Assembly: GCF_031624495.1 (NCBI RefSeq)
Contig: NZ_JAMQOP010000002.1
Location: forward strand, 1 to 64,000
Source of the DNA: Halogeometricum sp. S1BR25-6
GTDB lineage: Archaea > Halobacteriota > Halobacteria > Halobacteriales > Haloferacaceae
DNA length: 64,000 bases
Direction of reading: 5' to 3'
Shown: piece after piece, positions 58,686 to 64,000 of the stretch
Position numbering within the stretch: position 1 is the first letter of the stretch
Layout of the letters: every line of letters starts with the position of its first letter
Notes under the pieces: generated by a model
Told to the model about the DNA's origin: nothing
What the model saw: the letters and a program-made list of their open reading frames with translations, nothing else
Databases searched by the model: none
Position numbers and translations under genes: made by a program

Positions 58686-60203
58686 TTACCGCGTCAGTTC
58701 CGCGAGCATGGCGTCCAGTCGGTCCGCGGACTCGTGTTGGGACTCCATGACGGCGACGATGTCGCTGATGGCCTCCTCTATCTCCGCGGCGTCGTCGCTG
58801 ACGTCTTCGACCGTGACGACGACGCTCTCGACCGATTCGGCCTGGTCGTCGCTCGCCGTCGAGAGTTCGCTCACGCCTTCGACCGCCTCGTCCATCGCGT
58901 CGGCCGCTTCGCGGAGCGACGCGACGGTGTCGTCGATGGCCGCGTCGGCGCGCCCGACGTCTTCGTGGGTCGTCTCGACCAACCGCGCCGTCTCGTTCGC
59001 GCGCGACTGCACGCGTTCGATGCGCTCTGTGACCTGTTCGGTGTGCGTCTGCGTCTCGTTGGCGAGCGATTTGACCTCCCCGGCGACGACGGCGAACCCG
59101 GACCCCGCCTCGCCGGCGCGGGCCGCCTCGATGTTCGCGTTCAGCGCGAGGATGTTCGTCCGCTCGGCTATCTCGGAGATGAGAGAGACCACCTCACTTA
59201 TCTCCGTCATGTCGGCTTCGAGGGCGTGAACCGTCTCCAAGAGTTCGTCGCTGCGCGCTGTGACCTCGTCCGTGACAGACCGTGTCTCGGCGGTCGAATC
59301 GAGCGAGGAGTCGACGTTGACGCGCGCCCGGTCGGCCCCCGCCTCGACTTCGGTCGAACTCGCCGCCACCTCCTCCATCGTGGCGCTGAACGCCGCCAGG
59401 TCGTCCCGAGCCGTCTCCAGCGCGAGTCGCTGTTCGGTCACGCGGCTGTCGATGTGGTGCGCGGCGTCGTTCGCCGTCGTCGCCGCGCCGCTCACATCCG
59501 CGGCGTGCCCCTCGACGTTCGCGACCAGCGACTCGAAGCGCTCCAGCGTCCGGTTCACCTCGCCGACGATATCGAGCAGCCCGTCTTCGAGGAGGTCCGC
59601 GTCGCCCTCGTACTCCACGCGAGCGTCGAGCGCCCCGGTTGCAGCGTTCCGAAGTGTCGCCGTCACCTCCGTCACGAGCGATTGCAGCGCCTCGCGCCGC
59701 CGGAGTTCTTCGGTCCGGTCTTGGATGACTTCGAGGACGCCCAGCAGTTCGCCGTCGGGGCCGCCGTCGAACAGCGGCATCACCTGGAACCGGATGTCGA
59801 CGTCGCTTCCGGCCGCCGTGCGCAGGCGGCTCTCGCGCTCGTAGACGTGGTAGCTCGTGTACGGGCTGTCGAGCCGGTTCACACCGTACTCCTCCGCGGC
59901 GTTGCGCGGGGCGAGAAGCACCTTGTCGGCGAACGAGAGGGAATCCTCGTCGTCGCCGACGACGATGGTCTCCCGGCTGTCGGACCCGAGCGCGTCCTCG
60001 GGAGCGATTCCGAGAAGCGTCTCCATCCCGTCGCTCCATCCGACGACCGTGTGGTCGGTGTCGAGGACGAACGCCGGCATCGGGAGCGCGTCGAGCACTT
60101 GCCCTACGCCGGTAACCCGTTCCAGCGCGCCCTCGCCGCCGCCCGCCGGACGCATCGCAGCCGCAACTCCCGCGGACAGTATCTCTAACATCGAGTATAT
60201 CAT
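58686..60203 (-). CDS. Soluble methyl-accepting transducer with PAS sensor
   Basis: A 505-residue cytosolic transducer. The N-terminal PAS domain (~35-160) starts [22 protein letters not shown] short HAMP-like helical link follows, then the coiled signalling domain with the hairpin tip [20 protein letters not shown] and the [22 protein letters not shown] methylation helix. There is no membrane segment or signal peptide, so it senses an internal cue such as redox or energy state. ATG at 60203 (MIYSMLEIL) was taken; ATG at 60191 is equally good. It is convergent with the histidine kinase gene; no che genes adjoin. Confidence 0.9.
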   Translation of the reverse strand: MIYSMLEILSAGVAAAMRPAGGGEGALERVTGVGQVLDALPMPAFVLDTDHTVVGWSDGMETLLGIAPEDALGSDSRETIVVGDDEDSLSFADKVLLAPRNAAEEYGVNRLDSPYTSYHVYERESRLRTAAGSDVDIRFQVMPLFDGGPDGELLGVLEVIQDRTEELRRREALQSLVTEVTATLRNAATGALDARVEYEGDADLLEDGLLDIVGEVNRTLERFESLVANVEGHAADVSGAATTANDAAHHIDSRVTEQRLALETARDDLAAFSATMEEVAASSTEVEAGADRARVNVDSSLDSTAETRSVTDEVTARSDELLETVHALEADMTEISEVVSLISEIAERTNILALNANIEAARAGEAGSGFAVVAGEVKSLANETQTHTEQVTERIERVQSRANETARLVETTHEDVGRADAAIDDTVASLREAADAMDEAVEGVSELSTASDDQAESVESVVVTVEDVSDDAAEIEEAISDIVAVMESQHESADRLDAMLAELTR

Positions 60204-60259
60204 CGGATTATGAAACAAAAGCCTACCCGCCCGAGTACCGGATTTGATACCCGACCTGG

Positions 60260-60772
60260 TTAGTCGAGAGACTTCTGCATCTCGACGTGCGGGATTCCGG
60301 CGTCCTCGAACTCCTCGCCGACGGCGCGGTAGCCGAGCGACCCGTAGAACTCCCGGACGCGGACCTGCGCGTGGAGTTTCACGCGGGAGAACCCGGCCGC
60401 GTACGCCTCGTCCTCGGCGGCGTTCATCACGCGTTCGCCCCACCCTTCGCCGCGTCGGTCCTCGGCGACGACGACGCGTTCGATCTTCGCCGTCTCCTCG
60501 TCGTACGGGCGGACCCGCGCCGCGCCGACGACGACGCCGTCGTCGTAGGCGACGAGGTGCGTCGCCTCGGCGTCGGGTTCGTCGTGTTCGTCCCACTCCA
60601 ACTCCTCGTCGACGCCCTGTTCGTCCACGAACACGTCGAAGCGGACGGCGAAGGCGTCTTCGCGTTCCTCGTCGGTCCGGACGACGGACACGCCCGTGCG
60701 CACCTCGTCGTCCGCCGTCGCGTTCGCATCCGCGTCCGAATCCGCGTCGCCGTCTGCGTTCCGGTCGGTCAT
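60260..60772 (-). CDS. GNAT family N-acetyltransferase (ElaA-like)
   Basis: A 170-residue acetyltransferase with an acidic disordered start ([18 protein letters not shown]). The GNAT core begins [20 protein letters not shown], as in ElaA-like members. The acetyl-CoA loop is [20 protein letters not shown] (Q/RxxGxG/A type), and the end is [22 protein letters not shown]. The substrate is unknown. The ATG at MTDRNAD was chosen. It lies upstream of the transducer gene on the same strand, 56 bases before it; shared transcription is possible. Confidence 0.86.
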   Translation of the reverse strand: MTDRNADGDADSDADANATADDEVRTGVSVVRTDEEREDAFAVRFDVFVDEQGVDEELEWDEHDEPDAEATHLVAYDDGVVVGAARVRPYDEETAKIERVVVAEDRRGEGWGERVMNAAEDEAYAAGFSRVKLHAQVRVREFYGSLGYRAVGEEFEDAGIPHVEMQKSLD

Positions 60773-60857
60773 GTCCTCTCGCACGCCCGCCCGGGGACTG
60801 AGCGTTTCGGTGCAGTCCGGCCCCGACCGTGAAACGACCCCGACGGCCCGCCTCCGC

Positions 60858-61076
60858 TCACCGAAGCGACTCCAACTCCGTGTTCCCGCAGTAGACACAT
60901 TCGTACACCCGATGCGGCTGTCGGGCGTACTCTTCGTTCTCCTCGCGGACGTAGTCGTGTGCGTCGGTCTCCGCCACGGTGACGCTCACCTCGTGTTCCC
61001 GGTCGCCGCCGCACTCCGAACAGTGTCTGATTGTCTCCCCCTCCTCTTCGTCGACGCGCCGGTGCGGCTTCGACAT
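60858..61076 (-). CDS. Small zinc-ribbon protein
   Basis: A 72-residue protein with two CxxC knuckles, CSECGG near residue 19 and CVYCGN near 63, framing a beta region (EVSVTVAETDAHDYVREEN). This is a zinc-ribbon layout common to small haloarchaeal proteins. TATA-like ACGATATT lies ~26 bases before its ATG, so it is leaderless. The function is unknown; similar modules bind nucleic acid or proteins. Confidence 0.75.
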   Translation of the reverse strand: MSKPHRRVDEEEGETIRHCSECGGDREHEVSVTVAETDAHDYVREENEEYARQPHRVYECVYCGNTELESLR

Positions 61077-61121
61077 ACGTGTCGACACTCCGTCTCGTAC
61101 AATATCGTTTTTGGCTGCTGT

Positions 61122-61137
61122 TGTGAGTCTCCTCACA
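61122..61137. promoter_or_regulatory. Palindrome upstream of the zinc-ribbon gene
   Basis: TGTGAG-TCTC-CTCACA is a perfect 6-bp inverted repeat, extended by TT/AA with one bulge, in an AT-rich stretch between the divergent zinc-ribbon and rqcH genes. It lies ~45 bases from the zinc-ribbon start and ~135 from rqcH. It is a possible operator. Confidence 0.4.
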
Positions 61138-61269
61138 CAACGATTATCAGAATGATGAAAAATTATTACTTCGCTCCCGACCCTCGGCGGGGAATCTCGC
61201 CGGCGTCCGACGTCGCACCCTCGTCGGTCGAACGTGCGGCTTTTCATCCGCGGCCGTGAAGGCGGGGGT

Positions 61270-63369
61270 ATGGACCCGAAGCGGGAGTTGACGAGCGTGG
61301 ACCTCAGCGCTCTCGTCACCGAACTGAACCGGTACGAGGGGGCGAAGGTCGACAAGGCCTATCTCTACGGCGACGACCTGCTTCGCCTGCGGATGCGCGA
61401 TTTCGACCGCGGCCGCGTCGAACTCATCCTCGAAGTCGGCGACGTCAAGCGGGCGCACGCCGCCAAACCCGAGCACGTGCCCGACGCGCCCGGGCGGCCG
61501 CCGAACTTCGCGATGATGCTCCGCAACCGCCTCAGCGGCGCGGACTTCGCGGGCGTCGAGCAGTACGAGTTCGACCGCATCCTCACGTTCTCGTTCGAAC
61601 GCGACGACGAGGACACCGACATCGTGGTCGAACTGTTCGGAGAGGGCAACATCGCCGTCCTCGACGAGACGGGCGAAGTCGTCCGCAGTCTGGAGACCGT
61701 CCGGCTGAAGTCCCGGACCGTCGCCCCCGGCGCGCAGTACGAGTTCCCCGCCTCGCGCCTGCACCCCTTCACCGTGAGTTACGAGGGGTTCAAGCGCCGG
61801 ATGGAGGACTCCGACACCGACGTGGTGCGGACGCTGGCGACGCAGGTGAACCTCGGCGGCCTGTACGCCGAGGAGTTCTGCACCCGCGCGGGCGTCGAGA
61901 AGACGATGGACATCGAGGAGGCCGGCGGCGAGGAGTTCCGCGCCGTCTACGACGCCATCCAGTCGTTCCGCGACCGCCTGAAGTCCGGCGACTTCGACCC
62001 GCGCGTCTACGAGGAGGACGACGCCGTCGTCGACGCGACGCCGTTCCCCCTCGAAGAACACGAGGCGGAGGGGCTGAACAGCGAGTCCCACGACACGTTC
62101 AACGACGCGTTGGACGCGTACTTCTTCCGTCTCGACCGCTCCGCGGAGGACGACCCCGAGGAGGAACCGGGGTCGAATCGCCCGGACTTCGAAGAGGAGA
62201 TAGAGAAGAAAAAACGCATCATCCAACAACAGGAGGGCGCCATCGAGGGCTTCGAGGAGCAGGCCGAAGAGGAACGCGAACGCGCCGAACTGCTGTACGC
62301 CCACTACGACCTGGTGGACGAGGTGCTCACGACGGTCCGGGACGCCCGCAAGGAGGACGTCCCGTGGGACGACATCCGGGAGACGCTCGAAGACGGCGCC
62401 GAACGGGGCATCCCGGCGGCCGAAGCCGTCGTCGACGTCGACGGAGCGGAGGGCACTGTCACCGTCGAACTCGACGGCACGCGCGTCGAAGTCGTCGTCG
62501 ACACGGGCGTCGAGAAGAACGCCGACCGACTGTATACGGAGGCAAAGCGCGTCGAAGGGAAGAAGGAGGGCGCCCTCGCCGCCATCGAGGACACCCGCGA
62601 GGAACTGGCGGAGGCCAAGCGCCGCCGCGACGAGTGGGAGGCCGACGACGAGGACGACGACGAAGAGGAGGAACCCGAGGACATCGACTGGTTGTCCCGT
62701 TCGTCCATCCCCTTGCGTACCGAAGAGCACTGGTTCGAGCGGTTCCGCTGGTTCCACACCTCCGACGGCTACCTCGTCATCGGCGGGCGAAACGCCGACC
62801 AGAACGAGGAGATAGTGAAGAAGTATCTGAACAAACACGACCTGTTCTTCCACACGCAGGCGCACGGCGGCCCCGTTACCGTCGTGAAGGCGACGGGTCC
62901 CTCCGAACCCTCCGAGGCGGTGGAGTTCCCCGAGTCGACGAAGCGCGAGGCGGCGCAGTTCGCCGTCTCCTACGCCTCCGTCTGGAAGGACGGGCGGCAC
63001 GCCGGCGAGGCGTACATGGTGACGCCCGACCAGGTGTCGAAGACGCCCGAGTCCGGCGAGTACTTGGAGAAAGGTTCGTTCGTGGTCCGCGGCGACCGGA
63101 CGTACTTCCGAGACGTGGAGGCGAAAGTGACCGTCGGCGTGCAGTGCGAAGGGGAGACGCGCGTCCTCGGCGGACCGCCGTCGGCCGTCGAGGACCGCTT
63201 AGAGGCGAGCGTAACCCTCCAACCCGGTCGCTACGCGCAGAACGACGCGGCGAAGATGGTGTACCGCCGCTTCAAAGAGATGTTCGCCGACCAGTCGTTC
63301 CTCCGCAAGGTGGCGAGTCCGGACAAAATCCAGGAGTTCCTACCGCCGGGCGGCAGCGAGATACTATAG
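61270..63369 (+). CDS. rqcH: RqcH/NEMF-type ribosome quality control factor
   Basis: A 699-residue protein of the Rqc2/NEMF/FpbA (NFACT) family, which binds peptidyl-tRNA on split 50S subunits and directs C-terminal tailing of stalled chains. The NFACT-N domain begins SVDLSALVTELNRYEGAKVDK. A helix-hairpin region follows, then a coiled coil at ~300-345 (EEEIEKKKRIIQQQEGAIEG) and ~420-465. The NFACT-R domain contains WFERFRWFHTSDGYLVIGGR and KHDLFFHTQAHGGPVTVVKA. The ATG lies ~28 bases behind GCTTTTCAT. The TAG stop lies inside the left repeat of the dispersed hairpin element. Confidence 0.9.
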   Translation: MDPKRELTSVDLSALVTELNRYEGAKVDKAYLYGDDLLRLRMRDFDRGRVELILEVGDVKRAHAAKPEHVPDAPGRPPNFAMMLRNRLSGADFAGVEQYEFDRILTFSFERDDEDTDIVVELFGEGNIAVLDETGEVVRSLETVRLKSRTVAPGAQYEFPASRLHPFTVSYEGFKRRMEDSDTDVVRTLATQVNLGGLYAEEFCTRAGVEKTMDIEEAGGEEFRAVYDAIQSFRDRLKSGDFDPRVYEEDDAVVDATPFPLEEHEAEGLNSESHDTFNDALDAYFFRLDRSAEDDPEEEPGSNRPDFEEEIEKKKRIIQQQEGAIEGFEEQAEEERERAELLYAHYDLVDEVLTTVRDARKEDVPWDDIRETLEDGAERGIPAAEAVVDVDGAEGTVTVELDGTRVEVVVDTGVEKNADRLYTEAKRVEGKKEGALAAIEDTREELAEAKRRRDEWEADDEDDDEEEEPEDIDWLSRSSIPLRTEEHWFERFRWFHTSDGYLVIGGRNADQNEEIVKKYLNKHDLFFHTQAHGGPVTVVKATGPSEPSEAVEFPESTKREAAQFAVSYASVWKDGRHAGEAYMVTPDQVSKTPESGEYLEKGSFVVRGDRTYFRDVEAKVTVGVQCEGETRVLGGPPSAVEDRLEASVTLQPGRYAQNDAAKMVYRRFKEMFADQSFLRKVASPDKIQEFLPPGGSEIL

Positions 63370-63449
63370 TAGCGTCTGCAAGTCATCACACACTCGACCG
63401 CACGACGGCGGGCGGTCGGATGAGTACACAGTTGCAGACGCTACTATAG
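63364..63449 (+). repeat. Dispersed hairpin element, copy 2
   Basis: Second copy of the 38688-38769 element, same orientation relative to its upstream gene. Its 17-bp inverted repeats, CTATAGTAGCGTCTGCA (63364-63380) and TGCAGACGCTACTATAG (63433-63449), are perfect. The 52-base centre has the stem CGACCGC/GCGGTCG. The stop codon of rqcH (63367-63369) is inside the left repeat, so the gene's end is formed by the element. Differences from copy 1 fall only in the centre. Confidence 0.9.
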
Positions 63450-63705
63450 ACGACTCACCGTCCGCGGCGTGCACTCCGAAGGGTTCCGACCGGACCGAAC
63501 CCTCGCGCCCACTGGCCACAAAGACTATAACGTTCAACTAACCGGACAGAACTATAATATATATTTATCTCTCGAAACAGCGTTAGTCTATCCGAGCGTA
63601 CCACTCCGTCCACCCGACGGAACGACGGCCCGGGAGACAGTCCCGGTGTGACGGTCGGCCGCACGCAGCGGTAAACTGGGGGCAGGAGAACGCTCGTGAT
63701 ACACC

Positions 63706-64000
63706 ATGATTAGCGAATCACTCAACTACTTACGAAACGACGAGGAGGGCTGGGTTCGGACCGTCCTCATCGGCGGCGTCCTGAGCCTGCTCGGCGTCCT
63801 CGTCGTCCCCACGATTCTGGTCGCCGGCTACCTCGTCCGCGTCGTCCGCGCGACGATGCACGGCGACGAGCGACCCCCGGCGTTCGACGAGTGGGGTGAC
63901 ATGGCCGTCGACGGTCTGAAGGCCACGGTCATCGCCTTCGCGTACGCCCTCGTGCCCATGATCGTCGCCGGCGTCCTCGTCGCCGGGAGCCTCTTCACCC
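63706..64000 (+). CDS. DUF4013 family membrane protein, N-terminal part
   Basis: The first 98 residues of a membrane protein running off the window. It begins MISESLNYLRNDEEGWVRTV, then a hydrophobic helix (~22-44), GYLVRVVRATMHGDERPPAF and DEWGDMAVDGLKATV, a second helix from ~75. The PPxFDEWxDxxxDG pattern is the hallmark of DUF4013, common in haloarchaea, function unknown. The ATG has TATA-like AGCGGTAAAC ~32 bases before it. Confidence 0.82.
   Translation, partial: MISESLNYLRNDEEGWVRTVLIGGVLSLLGVLVVPTILVAGYLVRVVRATMHGDERPPAFDEWGDMAVDGLKATVIAFAYALVPMIVAGVLVAGSLFT

Noticed and set aside
63420-63449. Short ATG frame (MSTQLQTLL) inside both copies of the dispersed element.
   Set aside because: It is nine codons long and lies in the inverted repeat, so conservation is explained by the hairpin. 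There is no independent sign of translation.
1-64000. Mobile elements, integrases, toxin-antitoxin pairs, restriction-modification and CRISPR-Cas genes.
   Set aside because: Looked for on both strands; none recognised. The only mobile-type signals are the small hairpin elements reported above.

Overview
The window is chromosomal DNA of an extremely halophilic archaeon (class Halobacteria, most likely order Haloferacales; I cannot fix the genus). The signs are a very GC-rich sequence, strongly acidic predicted proteins, GTG and ATG starts lying about 25 bases behind TATA-like boxes (leaderless transcripts), archaeal GatE, proteasome, Elp3 and RqcH, Tat-exported lipoproteins, and the haloarchaeal HTH_10 and DUF7521 families. 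I see no insertion sequence, integrase, phage gene or CRISPR array. Most of the window is ordinary core chromosome.

Layout. The first ~70 bases are the 3' end of a 5S rRNA, followed by a strong hairpin terminator, so an rRNA operon lies to the left. From 0.4 to 4.4 kb: a secreted three-repeat protein, two coupled hypotheticals, the GTPase YchF and a small hypothetical. From 4.5 to 11 kb: an HTH_10 regulator divergent from a tightly coupled histidine-degradation operon, hutU-hutG-hutI-hutH. From 11 to 20 kb: a DUF2270 membrane protein, an ArsR/DUF7521 pair, tRNA-Glu(CUC), an amidohydrolase, a MOSC protein, proteasome alpha, then thyA-folA and an MBL-fold hydrolase. From 20 to 32 kb: superoxide dismutase, a DJ-1 protein, photolyase, MptE-like and FolP pterin enzymes, TrmJ, a truncated MaoC-like remnant, an M48 protease, a candidate structured RNA, an intact MaoC-like protein and GatE. 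From 32 to 39 kb: a zinc-ribbon protein, fumarase, and a four-gene sugar-type ABC importer behind a palindromic operator, closed by the first copy of a dispersed hairpin element. From 39 to 50 kb: BolA, a membrane transducer, MutY, a universal stress protein, an exported carbonic anhydrase, a Na+/H+ antiporter, DsrE, an FMN reductase, thymidine kinase and a Yip1 protein. From 50 to 64 kb: an S1-OB-DHH protein with degraded catalytic motifs, Elp3, DUF2891, a PAS histidine kinase carrying a palindrome-rich insert, a soluble transducer, GNAT, a zinc ribbon, RqcH, the second copy of the dispersed element, and the start of a DUF4013 membrane protein.

Functional themes are histidine to glutamate catabolism (complete from histidine to glutamate plus formamide), thymidylate and pterin/folate supply (thyA, folA, tdk, mptE-like, folP), tRNA modification, charging and ribosome quality control (trmJ, gatE, elp3, rqcH), oxidative and UV stress defence (sod, phr, mutY, usp), and signal transduction (two transducers and one hybrid kinase, with no che genes nearby). 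The observations most worth following up are the two-copy dispersed hairpin element (38688-38769 and 63364-63449), the candidate structured RNA at 29366-29475, the degenerate DHH protein, and the palindrome array inside the histidine kinase gene.
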